Shown here piece after piece: positions 1 to 8,365 of a stretch of 64,000 nucleotides of DNA. Made by a program: the position numbers and the translations under genes. The stretch spans positions 248,001 through 312,000 of the forward strand of contig NZ_BNAI01000002.1 of NCBI RefSeq assembly GCF_014653215.1, in the 5' to 3' direction. The stretch is from Pseudolysinimonas yzui (lineage in GTDB: Bacteria; Actinomycetota; Actinomycetes; Actinomycetales; Microbacteriaceae). Position 1 is the stretch's first letter; each line of letters begins with the position of its first letter. The notes beneath the pieces were generated by a model that did no database searches, had not been told where the DNA came from, and saw only the letters and a list, made by a program, of their open reading frames with translations.

Positions 1-182
1 CCATCAACCGGTACTTTCTGCTCGACCTCGAGGGCGATGCGGCGACCCTGGTCATCCTGCATGGGGATGACCTGCGACAGGGCGTGGGCCTCGACACCCG
101 GTACACCAATATCGGGACGATGCTCGCCCTTGGTCTGCCGATGGCGCTGCGCGGGGTCGAAGAGGCGCGCGCCGCCGACTGA
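1..182 (+). CDS. 3' end of an unrecognised gene
   Basis: An open frame enters from the left edge and ends at TGA 180-182, giving the last 59 residues of a protein. The visible part is mixed in character, with a short hydrophobic patch (TLVILHGDD) and an acidic/alanine-rich end (GVEEARAAD). I do not recognise the family. The frame shows normal high-GC third-position bias, which supports it being real. It probably ends the transcript before the exporter gene that follows 150 bp later. Confidence 0.55.
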   Translation, partial: INRYFLLDLEGDAATLVILHGDDLRQGVGLDTRYTNIGTMLALGLPMALRGVEEARAAD

Positions 183-332
183 GCGGTCGGCTTCACGCCG
201 TCACTTCGGCACCTGCCCCGGTGCGGGCCGGCAACAGCCTGCAGAGCGACCTCGCCGCGCGCTAGGGTCGAGGCGGGATACGTCGCCGAGGGAGCCGGCG
301 CCCCGCTCCGCCGCCACCCAGAAACGCATCCC
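183..332. promoter_or_regulatory. Intergenic region before the Bcr/CflA exporter
   Basis: No gene is seen here. A TAGGGT hexamer at 263-268 could be the -10 element of the exporter gene, leaving a leader of roughly 60 nt. No clear -35 element is visible. Confidence 0.3.
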
Positions 333-1592
333 ATGACGACTCTGACCCATCCGGGCGACGCCCTGTCGCGCTCCTCCCGCGTGCTCTACGTGGTCGTGCT
401 CGGCGCCCTCGTCGCGCTCGGGCCGTTCACGATCGACCTCTACCTGCCGGCCTTCCCGGTGGTCGCCGAGGAGTTCGCCGGGTCGGAGACGCTGATCCAG
501 CTCACGCTGACCGCGACGATGATCGGGTTCGGGTTGGGTCAGTTGGTCGTCGGCCCGTGGAGCGACACCGTCGGGCGGCGACTGCCGTTGATCCTCGCCA
601 CGACCGTGCACGTCGGGGCGAGCCTGGGGGTGGCGTTCTCGCCCGACATCACCTGGCTGCTCGTCTTCCGGGTGCTGCAGGGGGTGGGTGCCTCCGGGGG
701 TGGCGTCGTGGCGATGGCGACCGTGCGCGACCTGTTCGGCGGGCAACCCCTGGTGCGGATGCTGTCGCGCCTCGCGCTCGTCACCAGCCTCGCGCCGATC
801 CTGGCCCCGGTGATCGGGTCGCAGTTGCTCGTGCTGCTCGACTGGCGCGGGCTCTTCCTCGCGCTCGCCGCGTATGGCGTGCTCGTGCTCGTGCTCGCCT
901 CGACGCTCATCACCGAAACCCTCCCGCCCGAGCGTCGACGGGTGCGCGGTCACAGCACGATGGCGCAGCGTTACCGCGCGGTGCTCTCCGACCGGGTGTT
1001 CATCGGGGTGGCGCTCATCGCGGGCCTCATGTTCTCGGGCCTGTTCGCCTATCTGTCGGCGTCGTCGTTCCTGTTCCAGGATGTCTACGGCTTCGACGCC
1101 CAGCAGTACGGCATCCTCTTCGCGGTCAACTCGATCGGCCTCGCCCTGTCGTCGCAGGTCGCGTCTCGGCTCATGCGCCGCTTCGCGCCCGCCCGCATCC
1201 TCGCCGTCTCGTTGCCGATCATGGCCCTCGCCGGCGTCACCGCGGCGGCGGCAGCGGCCCTCGACCTGGGACTGGGGCCGGTCGTGGTGGGCACCTTCGT
1301 CTTCCTCAGCTGCGCCGGTTTGAGCTTCCCGTGCATCCAGGTGACGGCGCTCGCCCCGCACGGTGCGGAGGCCGGTACCGCCGCCGCACTCCTCGGGGCG
1401 ATCAACTTCGGCGTGGCGAGCCTCTCGGCACCCCTCATCGGCATCTTCGGCACCGAGAGCGCGATCCCCATGGGTCTCGTGATGGCGGGCGCGCTCACAC
1501 TCGCCACCCTGTTGCTGTGGATCGTCGTGCGGCCGTTGCGCGCGCGGCGCATCGACGACGAATCGGCGGAGCTCGCGGTCGCCGCCCACTGA
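333..1592 (+). CDS. Multidrug effflux MFS transporter, Bcr/CflA family
   Basis: A 419-residue major facilitator protein, the normal length for the Bcr/CflA drug-resistance group. About 12 hydrophobic segments can be followed from residue 17 (VLYVVVLGALVALGPFTID) to the C-terminus. The segment GPFTIDLYLPAFP in helix 1 and the loop GPWSDTVGRRLPLI between helices 2 and 3 are typical of this family; GVGASGGGVVAMA fits the motif-C helix. It would export small toxic compounds in exchange for protons across the cell membrane. The substrate cannot be told from sequence. It is followed 21 bp later by the PAP2 gene, which has its own leaderless promoter. Confidence 0.88.
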   Translation: MTTLTHPGDALSRSSRVLYVVVLGALVALGPFTIDLYLPAFPVVAEEFAGSETLIQLTLTATMIGFGLGQLVVGPWSDTVGRRLPLILATTVHVGASLGVAFSPDITWLLVFRVLQGVGASGGGVVAMATVRDLFGGQPLVRMLSRLALVTSLAPILAPVIGSQLLVLLDWRGLFLALAAYGVLVLVLASTLITETLPPERRRVRGHSTMAQRYRAVLSDRVFIGVALIAGLMFSGLFAYLSASSFLFQDVYGFDAQQYGILFAVNSIGLALSSQVASRLMRRFAPARILAVSLPIMALAGVTAAAAAALDLGLGPVVVGTFVFLSCAGLSFPCIQVTALAPHGAEAGTAAALLGAINFGVASLSAPLIGIFGTESAIPMGLVMAGALTLATLLLWIVVRPLRARRIDDESAELAVAAH

Positions 1593-1601
1593 GTTGCGGG
1601 C

Positions 1602-1607
1602 TACCGT
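1602..1607 (+). promoter_or_regulatory. Leaderless -10 element of the PAP2 gene
   Basis: TACCGT lies exactly 6 bp before the ATG, so transcription should begin at the start codon. No ribosome-binding site is present. Confidence 0.45.
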
Positions 1608-1613
1608 GGCGGG

Positions 1614-2273
1614 ATGAAGTCTCCCGCCGTCGGCCGTGGCCTCCCGTGGCGCCGGATCGGCGGGATCGCGGCGGGCGCGGGGGCCGTCACCGTCGTGCTG
1701 CTCGGCCTGCTGGTGCGCGTCCAGGCGATCGCCGACGAGATCGACGGCCAGTGGATGGAGGAGGTCCTCGAGATGCGCGGCCCGGGATGGGAAGCGGTGT
1801 CGCGGGTCTTCGATTTCCTCGGCGGCGGCTGGTTCGCGGTCTGGCTGGTGCCGCTCGCGGTCGCGGGGGTCTTCCTGATCGTGCGGCGTCCGTGGGCAGC
1901 GCTCGTCTTCATCGCGGCCTCGGCGCTGAGCGCCGGTCTGGTGCAGGTGCTGAAAGCGCTCTTCGGGCGGGAGCGGCCCGCCGACATCCTGCTCGAACTC
2001 GACAACGGCGCCTACCCCTCGGGGCACGTCGCGAACGCCGCGACCCTGGCGGTGCTTCTCGTGGTGGTGCTCGGCCGCTGGTGGCTCGCCGTCGTCGGAG
2101 CCGTCTACGTCGTACTCATGGCCCTGAGCCGCACCTACCTCGGGGCGCACTGGGTGACCGACACGGTCGGCGGCGCGCTGCTCGGGGCATCCGTCGCCCT
2201 CGCCGCCTGGGCGGTTTTCGCCCCGCAGCTCCATCGCGAGCGAACCGGCGCACACGCTAGCGTCGGCACATGA
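1614..2273 (+). CDS. PAP2-family membrane phosphatase
   Basis: A 219-residue membrane protein of the type 2 phosphatidic-acid phosphatase family. The three signature motifs are in order: KALFGRERP (motif 1), PSGH (motif 2) and SRTYLGAHWVTDTVGG (motif 3), with the catalytic His in each of motifs 2 and 3. Five to six hydrophobic segments surround them. Family members remove phosphate from lipid pyrophosphates such as undecaprenyl pyrophosphate or phosphatidate on the outer face of the membrane; which one applies here is not resolved. Its stop codon overlaps the next start (ATGA). Confidence 0.85.
   Translation: MKSPAVGRGLPWRRIGGIAAGAGAVTVVLLGLLVRVQAIADEIDGQWMEEVLEMRGPGWEAVSRVFDFLGGGWFAVWLVPLAVAGVFLIVRRPWAALVFIAASALSAGLVQVLKALFGRERPADILLELDNGAYPSGHVANAATLAVLLVVVLGRWWLAVVGAVYVVLMALSRTYLGAHWVTDTVGGALLGASVALAAWAVFAPQLHRERTGAHASVGT
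2258..2263 (+). promoter_or_regulatory. Leaderless -10 element inside the PAP2 3' end
   Basis: TAGCGT sits exactly 6 bp before the ATG of the saccharopine-dehydrogenase-like gene, within the last codons of the PAP2 gene. The downstream gene may therefore be expressed both from this promoter and by coupling. Confidence 0.4.
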
Positions 2274-3535
2274 GAATCCTGCTCGTCGGTGCCGGCGGCG
2301 TGGGCGACGCGATCGCGAAGATCGCCGCCCGTCGCGACTTCTTCGAAACGATGGTCGTGAGCGACTACGACGTCTCCCGGGCGGAGCGCACCATCGCCGC
2401 GGTGACCGCCAAGCACGGCGACCAGGGCGCGAGGTTCGTCGCGGCGAAGATCGACGCGTCCGACCCCGAGTCGGTGGCCGCCGTCGCCCGCGAACACGCC
2501 GCGACGCACGTGATGAACGCCGTCGAGCCGAAGTTCGTGCCGACGATCTTCGCCGGGGCGCTCGCCGCGGGGGCGGACTACCTCGACATGGCGATGAGCC
2601 TGTCGGAGCCGCATCCCGACGACCCGTACGCCCTCACCGGAGTGAAGCTGGGCGACGACCAGTTCCGGCAGGCGGGCGACTGGGAGAGCGCGGGCCGACT
2701 CGCCCTCGTCGGGATGGGCGTCGAGCCGGGCCTCTCCGATGTCTTCGCCCGCTACGCGGCCGACGAACTGTTCTCGTCGATCGACGAGCTCGGGGTGCGT
2801 GACGGGGCGAACCTGGTCGTGCAAGACGAGAACGGCGAGGAGATCTTCGCGCCGTCGTTCAGCATCTGGACGACGATCGAGGAGTGCCTCAACCCGCCGG
2901 TGATCTGGGAGAAGGACCGGGGCTGGTTCACCACCCCGCCGTTCTCGGAGCCGGAGGTGTTCGACTTCCCCGAAGGCATCGGGCCGGTCGAGTGCGTCAA
3001 CGTCGAGCACGAAGAGGTGCTGCTCATGCCGCGCTGGGTCGACGCGAAGCGGGTCACCTTCAAGTACGGCCTGGGCGATGAGTTCATCGGCGTGCTGAAG
3101 ACGCTGCACAAGCTGCATCTCGACGCGACCGAGCCGATCCGGGTGCGCAGCGCGAACGGTCCCGTCGAGGTGGCGCCCCGGGATGTCGTCGCCGCCGCGC
3201 TGCCCGACCCCGCATCCATCGGGCCGCGGATGACCGGCAAGACCTGCGCCGGGGTGTGGGTCACCGGCACCGGGAAGGACGGCACGCCGCGCGAGGTGTA
3301 CCTGTACCACGTGAGCGACAACGAGTGGACGATGGCCGAGTACGACAGCCAGTGCGTCGTGTGGCAGACGGCCCTCAACCCGGTGATCGCGCTCGAGCTG
3401 CTCGCGACGGGGGTGTGGAGCGGCACCGGGGTGCTCGGCCCGGAGGCGTTCCCGGCGACCCCGTTCCTCGAGCTGATGGCGAAGCCCGAAGCCGACGGCG
3501 GCTACGGGCAGGCGTGGGGTCTCGACGACCGTTGA
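2270..3535 (+). CDS. Saccharopine dehydrogenase family protein
   Basis: A 421-residue NAD(P)-dependent oxidoreductase. The N-terminus MRILLVGAGGVGDAIAKIA is a Rossmann dinucleotide-binding loop, and the AVEPKFVPTIFAGALAAGADYLD stretch and the GMGVEPGLSDVFARY stretch match the saccharopine dehydrogenase/homospermidine synthase superfamily. The reaction is not certain: family members act on saccharopine, carboxynorspermidine or homospermidine. There is no lysine-catabolism partner gene next to it. It overlaps the PAP2 stop by four bases (ATGA) and is followed closely by a ROK regulator. Confidence 0.82.
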   Translation: MRILLVGAGGVGDAIAKIAARRDFFETMVVSDYDVSRAERTIAAVTAKHGDQGARFVAAKIDASDPESVAAVAREHAATHVMNAVEPKFVPTIFAGALAAGADYLDMAMSLSEPHPDDPYALTGVKLGDDQFRQAGDWESAGRLALVGMGVEPGLSDVFARYAADELFSSIDELGVRDGANLVVQDENGEEIFAPSFSIWTTIEECLNPPVIWEKDRGWFTTPPFSEPEVFDFPEGIGPVECVNVEHEEVLLMPRWVDAKRVTFKYGLGDEFIGVLKTLHKLHLDATEPIRVRSANGPVEVAPRDVVAAALPDPASIGPRMTGKTCAGVWVTGTGKDGTPREVYLYHVSDNEWTMAEYDSQCVVWQTALNPVIALELLATGVWSGTGVLGPEAFPATPFLELMAKPEADGGYGQAWGLDDR

Positions 3536-3546
3536 GCGGAACCCGA

Positions 3547-4731
3547 ATGGATGTGATCCGCCCGTTCGCGGGTGCGGCCGGCCATGCCCCCGCGGGTGGC
3601 AGTCTCGACGATCTGCGCCGCAGCAACCTCTCGATCGTGCTGGGTCTGGTGCACGCGAACCGTCAGATCTCCCGCGCCGAGCTGACGCGGGCGACCGGCC
3701 TCAACCGGTCGACCATCGCCACCATCGTCGCCGACCTCGAGTGGCGCGGACTGGTCGAGGCCGCCGACCCGCGCGCCACCAAGCGCGTCGGCAGGCCGAG
3801 CGCCACCATCATCCCCACCGAACGCGTCGCCGCGATCGCGGTCAACCCGGAACTCGACGCGACGACCGTCAGCGTCGTCACCCTCGGCGGGCGGGTGTTG
3901 CGAGTCGTGCGGTACGAGAACGATCGCATCCCGTCGGCCCGGGAGGTGGCGAACGCCGTCGCGGCGGTGGTCGCCGGCATGCGTCCCGACCTGGAGCGGC
4001 GCCATCACCTCGCCGGAATCGGCGTCGCGGTGCCCGGGCAGGTGCGGTCACGGGACGGCTTCGTCAACCTCGCCCCGCACCTGGAGTGGGTCGACGAGCC
4101 GCTCGCCGAGATGATCTCGGCGGCGACCGGGCTTCCGACGTCGGCGGGCAACGATGCCGCCTGCGGTGTCATCGCCGAGGGGATGTTCGGGGCCGGTCGG
4201 GGGCAGAGCCACCTGGTGTTCCTCAACGGGGGCGCGAGCGGCATCGGCGGCGGGGTCATCGTCGGTGACTCGCTCCTTGCGGGCCACGAAGGGTTCGGCG
4301 GCGAGCTGGGGCACACCCTCGTGAACTCCGACGGCAAGCACTGCCACTGCGGAGCCTCGGGCTGCCTGGAAACCGAGATCACCCAGGCTGCGGTGATGAG
4401 CGGCCAGGAGATCGAGCGACAACTCGAGTTCCTCGCGGTCGCGCTGCGCAACATCACCAACACGTTCAACCCGGGGCGCATCATCCTGGGCGGCTTCCTC
4501 GCCGACCTCCACCGCGTCGGCGGCGACCTGCTCACCGAACGGGTGCGGGCGACGGCCCTCCGCGGGCCGGGGCGTTCGGTCGACATCCTGGCGTCGGAGC
4601 TGCGACGGGACAGCCTGCTGGTGGGCGCGGCCGAACTCGCTTTCCGCGCGGTGCTGCAGAATCCGACAGTGGTCAGCGCGTCGCAGCTGCGAGGTAGGCC
4701 GATCGCGTCTGTGGATGCGGCGGTGAGCTGA
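3547..4731 (+). CDS. ROK family transcriptional regulator, likely xylose repressor
   Basis: A 394-residue repressor of the ROK family. Residues about 20-80 form a winged helix-turn-helix (SRAELTRATGLNRSTIATIVADL), followed by a sugar-kinase-like fold with the zinc motif CHCGASGCLE. Compared with its paralogue at 13471 it lacks about 30 residues just after the zinc motif. I chose ATG 3547 because the open frame upstream runs inside the previous gene and has no family similarity. It lies tail to tail with xylB, their ends overlapping by 59 bp. By position and family it probably represses the xylose genes in the absence of xylose; this is inference. Confidence 0.85.
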   Translation: MDVIRPFAGAAGHAPAGGSLDDLRRSNLSIVLGLVHANRQISRAELTRATGLNRSTIATIVADLEWRGLVEAADPRATKRVGRPSATIIPTERVAAIAVNPELDATTVSVVTLGGRVLRVVRYENDRIPSAREVANAVAAVVAGMRPDLERRHHLAGIGVAVPGQVRSRDGFVNLAPHLEWVDEPLAEMISAATGLPTSAGNDAACGVIAEGMFGAGRGQSHLVFLNGGASGIGGGVIVGDSLLAGHEGFGGELGHTLVNSDGKHCHCGASGCLETEITQAAVMSGQEIERQLEFLAVALRNITNTFNPGRIILGGFLADLHRVGGDLLTERVRATALRGPGRSVDILASELRRDSLLVGAAELAFRAVLQNPTVVSASQLRGRPIASVDAAVS

Positions 4732-6076
4732 CGACGGTCGTGCCCTCCAGCTCCCACGACGGCCGGGTTCCGGTGAGCGTCCACGCCGCCTGTGCCGCCG
4801 CGCCGAGGGCGACGTACTCGGCCGGGGGAACGACGGTGACGGGCCGCGCGAAGACTTCGCTCGCGATCTGCTGAGTCGCCTCGAGTCGTGCCCCGCCACC
4901 GATGAGCAGGATGCGCTCGACGGCGACCCCCGCATCGACGACGGCGTCGAGCCCGGCGGCGAGCCCGCACACCATCCCCTCGATCGCGGCGCGGGCGATG
5001 TTGGGTCGGGTCGTGGTGCGGTAGGTCAGGCCGGCGAAGGTCGCCGTGGCGTCCGGGAGGTCGGGGGTGCGTTCGCCGGCGAAGTACGGCACCAGGGTCA
5101 CCCCGTCCGCCCCGGGGTTCGCGGTGAGGGCGAGGGCGCCGAACTCGGCGTGGTCGACGCCGAGCAGCGCCGCGACGGTGTCGACGACCTGCGCGGCGTT
5201 GAGCGTCGCGACGAGCGGCAGGAAGGCGCCGCCGGCGTCGGCGAACCCGGCGATCGTGCCGGTCGGGTCGATCACCGGACGGTCGGTCACCGCGAACACC
5301 GTGCCGCTGGTTCCGATCGACACCACCACGTCGCCGCTGCGGGCGCCGAGTCCGAGCGCCGCAGCCGCATTGTCGCCGGCCCCCACTCCGACGGGGATTC
5401 CCGCGGGGACGCCCGGGTGGGCGGCGGTGACTCCCGAGCGCTCGGCGGGACCGAGCACGCGGGGCAGGATCGCGTCGTGTCCGAGCGCGAGTCGCAGCAG
5501 CTCCCGGTCGTAGTCGCCCGTCTGCGGCGACCAGTACGCGGTGCCGCTCGCGTCGGAACGATCGGTGGTCAGTTCGTCGAGCGCCGCGGCGCCCGGCCCG
5601 AAGCCACGGAGCCGCCAGGTGAGCCAGTCGTGGGGGAGAGCCACGGCGGCGACGCGCTCCGCGTTCTGCGGCTCGGCGTCGCGCAACCACCGCAGCTTGC
5701 TCGCGGTGAAGGAGGCGACGGGAACCAGACCCGTGCGGGCGGCGTAGGCGTCGCGGCCCACCTCATCCCGAAGCGCCTCGGCTGCGGTGCCGCTGCGGGT
5801 GTCGTTCCACAGCAACGCGTCGCGGATGACGTCGCCGTCGGCGGCGAGCGCCACCATGCCGTGCTGCTGCCCGCCGATCGACACGGCCTCGACGTCGGCG
5901 AGGCCGCCCGCGTCGGCGATCGCCGCGAGCAGCGCCTCCCACCAGGCGGCCGGAGCCACCTCGGTGCCCTCGGGGTGGGCGGCGCGCCCTGAGCGAACCA
6001 CCCGCCCCGACTCGACATCGACGACGACGACCTTGCAGCTCTGCGTCGAGGAGTCGACGCCCGCGACGAGACTCAC
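4673..6076 (-). CDS. xylB: Xylulokinase
   Basis: A 467-residue FGGY carbohydrate kinase. The N-terminal ATP-fold begins VAGVDSSTQSCKVVVVD, with the substrate segment GGQQHGMVAL and DALLWNDTRS, and the C-terminal half has VVSIGTSGTVFAV and the adenosine-site LIGGGARLEATQQIASE. It phosphorylates D-xylulose to xylulose 5-phosphate for the pentose phosphate pathway. Length matches actinobacterial XylB. It starts 5 bp after the xylA stop on the minus strand, so the two are translated from one message. Its final 59 bp run antisense to the 3' end of the ROK gene. Confidence 0.93.
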   Translation of the reverse strand: MSLVAGVDSSTQSCKVVVVDVESGRVVRSGRAAHPEGTEVAPAAWWEALLAAIADAGGLADVEAVSIGGQQHGMVALAADGDVIRDALLWNDTRSGTAAEALRDEVGRDAYAARTGLVPVASFTASKLRWLRDAEPQNAERVAAVALPHDWLTWRLRGFGPGAAALDELTTDRSDASGTAYWSPQTGDYDRELLRLALGHDAILPRVLGPAERSGVTAAHPGVPAGIPVGVGAGDNAAAALGLGARSGDVVVSIGTSGTVFAVTDRPVIDPTGTIAGFADAGGAFLPLVATLNAAQVVDTVAALLGVDHAEFGALALTANPGADGVTLVPYFAGERTPDLPDATATFAGLTYRTTTRPNIARAAIEGMVCGLAAGLDAVVDAGVAVERILLIGGGARLEATQQIASEVFARPVTVVPPAEYVALGAAAQAAWTLTGTRPSWELEGTTVVSSPPHPQTRSAYLAAATR

Positions 6077-6081
6077 CGACG

Positions 6082-7272
6082 TCAGCGCGCGCCGAGCAGG
6101 TGCTCGAGCGTCAGCTGCTGCAGGCGCACGAATCCGAAGCCGCGACCGTTGTAGTACGGCTCCGCGTCGAAGTCTTCGTAGGCCGAGCGGTCGGCGAGCA
6201 GTTCGGCGTAGCCCTCACCCGCCGACAGCGTCGGGCGGCTGATCTCGTCGACCTTGGCGGCCGCGAGGGCCTCGGCGACCTCGGGATCGGCGCGGAAGGC
6301 GGCGGCGCGCTCCTTGAGCAGCAGGTACATCTGCATGTTCGCCGACACCGACTCCCAGACCCCCTGGGGGTCTTCCGTGCGCGACGGCTTGTAGTCGAAG
6401 TGCCGCGGGCCGTGGTAGCTCGGGCCGCCGTCGGCGCCGCCGAACTCGAGCAGGTCGACGAGCGAGAACGCGTTGAGCACGTCGCCGTGGCCGAAGACGA
6501 GGTCTTGGTCGAACTTGATGCCGCGCTGACCGTTGAGGTCGATGTGGAACAGCTTCCCGGCATCCAGCGCCTGCGCGATCGCATGGGTGTAGTTGAGCCC
6601 CGCCATCTGCTCGTGGCCCGTTTCGGGGTTGAGCCCGACCAGTTCGGGGTGTTCGAGGGTCTCGATGAAGGCGAGGGCGTGGCCGACGGTCGGCAGCAGG
6701 ATGTCGCCGCGCGGCTCGTTCGGCTTGGGCTCGATCGCGAACTTGATGTCGTAGCCCTTGTCGAGCACGTACTGGCCCAGCAGGTTGACGGCTTCGCGGT
6801 AGCGCTCGAGCGCGCCGCGGATGTCTTTCGCGAAGTCGTACTCGCTGCCTTCGCGGCCACCCCACATGACGAACGTGGTCGCACCCAGCTCCGCCGCCAG
6901 GTCGATGTTGCGCAGCACCTTGCGCAGCGCGAACCGGCGCACGTCACGGTCGTTGGAGGTGAACCCGCCGTCCTTGAAGACCGGGTGGCTGAACAGGTTG
7001 GTCGTGATCATCGGGATGATGAGGCCCGTGTCGGCGAGGGCCTGCTTCAGCCGATCGATCTCGTGCTGCCGTTCGGCGTCGGTGCTGCCGAACGCGAACA
7101 GGTCGTCGTCGTGGAAAGTCATGCCGTAGGCGCCCAGCTCGCTGAGCTTGTGAACGGCCTCGACCGTGTCGACGGGCTCGCGGGTCGCGGAACCGAACTG
7201 GTCCTGCGCACGCCAGCCGAAGGTCCACAGGCCGAAGGAGAACTTGTCGGCGCGCGTCGGAGTGAGAGTCAT
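6082..7272 (-). CDS. xylA: Xylose isomerase
   Basis: A 396-residue TIM-barrel isomerase of the actinobacterial class I type. Recognisable pieces are [18 protein letters not shown] at the start, [13 protein letters not shown] around the catalytic His, the metal-binding [23 protein letters not shown], and [19 protein letters not shown]. It converts D-xylose to D-xylulose with divalent metal ions. It lies 55 bp after the ABC permease gene and directly before xylB on the minus strand, giving an uptake-isomerase-kinase operon. This assignment strongly suggests that the transporter carries xylose. Confidence 0.96.
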   Translation of the reverse strand: MTLTPTRADKFSFGLWTFGWRAQDQFGSATREPVDTVEAVHKLSELGAYGMTFHDDDLFAFGSTDAERQHEIDRLKQALADTGLIIPMITTNLFSHPVFKDGGFTSNDRDVRRFALRKVLRNIDLAAELGATTFVMWGGREGSEYDFAKDIRGALERYREAVNLLGQYVLDKGYDIKFAIEPKPNEPRGDILLPTVGHALAFIETLEHPELVGLNPETGHEQMAGLNYTHAIAQALDAGKLFHIDLNGQRGIKFDQDLVFGHGDVLNAFSLVDLLEFGGADGGPSYHGPRHFDYKPSRTEDPQGVWESVSANMQMYLLLKERAAAFRADPEVAEALAAAKVDEISRPTLSAGEGYAELLADRSAYEDFDAEPYYNGRGFGFVRLQQLTLEHLLGAR

Positions 7273-7327
7273 GGGTATTCGTGTCCTTCTTGTGGGTCGT
7301 TCGCGTGGTTTCGCGCGAGGGGTGTGG

Positions 7328-8365
7328 CTAGGTGCGCGTCTCGCGCCGGGCGAACCGCTGCTGGAGCAGAACCGCGATGACGATGATGGCGCCCTTCGCG
7401 ACCGCCTGCACCGACGACGGAAGGTTGTTCTGCACGAAGACGTTGGTGAGCGTCGCGAAGATCAGCACTCCGAAGACGGTGCCGACGATCGTGCCGCGGC
7501 CGCCGATGAGCAGCGTTCCGCCGACGACGACGGCGGCGATCGCGTCGAGTTCGTAGAGGGTGCCGTGGGTCGACGTGCCGGCCGTCGTGCGCCCGAGCAT
7601 CATCACGGCGGCGATGCCCGCGGTGAGCCCGGCGATGAGGTAGAGCCACACCATGTGACGGTTGACATTGATGCCGGCGAGGCGCGCCGCTTCTCGGTTG
7701 CCGCCGATCGCCACGGTGCGCCGTCCGAAGGTCGTGCGGTTGAGCAGGATCCATCCGGCGGCGGCGACGATGATAAAGATCCAGATCAGCACGTCGACGC
7801 CGATGTAGTCGGCGTTCATGAAGTCGATGAACGGGCGGGAGCCGACGATGAGCGTGCGGCGTTCCGCGAGGATCTCCGCGAGGCCGCGGGCCGCCACCAG
7901 CATCGCCAGGGTGGCCATGAAGGCGGCGACCCGGCCGTAGGCGATCACGACGCCGTTGATGAATCCCGCGGTGATGCCGACGGCGATCGCGATGATGATC
8001 ATCACGACCCAGTGCGACTCCCGCACGAACGCCTGGGTGGCGTCGAGGGTCGCGACGATCGAGGCGAGGCCGAGTACCGATCCGACCGAGAGGTCGATGC
8101 CGCCCGCGGTGATGACGAGGGTCATGCCGATGCTGATGACGCCGATGATCGAGGCCTGCCGCAGGATCACGAGCGCGTTGTTCCAGCTCGTGAAGTCGTT
8201 GCCCGCGGTGACCGCTCCGGCCGCGACGATGAGCACGAGCGCGAGCACGAGACCGACGTTGCGACCGAGCGGGCCGCGCAGCACCCGCCGCCAGGCGGGC
8301 TCGCTCGTCTCGACGGTCGAGGTGGATGCCGTGGGCTCCGGTGCCCCGGGAGTGCTGTCGCTCAC
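7328..8365 (-). CDS. Sugar ABC transporter permease (RbsC/XylH-like)
   Basis: A 345-residue integral membrane protein with about nine to ten hydrophobic segments after a short polar N-terminus. The segments [22 protein letters not shown] and [14 protein letters not shown] are hallmarks of the branched-chain/ribose-type permease family. I set the start at GTG 8365, where GTGA overlaps the stop of the ATPase gene; open frame further upstream lies antiparallel inside that gene. It forms the membrane channel of the importer together with the ATPase and the divergently encoded binding protein. Substrate is inferred to be xylose from the adjacent xylAB genes. Confidence 0.9.
   Translation of the reverse strand: MSDSTPGAPEPTASTSTVETSEPAWRRVLRGPLGRNVGLVLALVLIVAAGAVTAGNDFTSWNNALVILRQASIIGVISIGMTLVITAGGIDLSVGSVLGLASIVATLDATQAFVRESHWVVMIIIAIAVGITAGFINGVVIAYGRVAAFMATLAMLVAARGLAEILAERRTLIVGSRPFIDFMNADYIGVDVLIWIFIIVAAAGWILLNRTTFGRRTVAIGGNREAARLAGINVNRHMVWLYLIAGLTAGIAAVMMLGRTTAGTSTHGTLYELDAIAAVVVGGTLLIGGRGTIVGTVFGVLIFATLTNVFVQNNLPSSVQAVAKGAIIVIAVLLQQRFARRETRT

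Noticed and set aside
201-2255. 684-codon minus-strand frame over the exporter and PAP2 genes
   Set aside because: Low-complexity Arg/Asp/Glu/His composition; both plus-strand genes are full length with family motifs.
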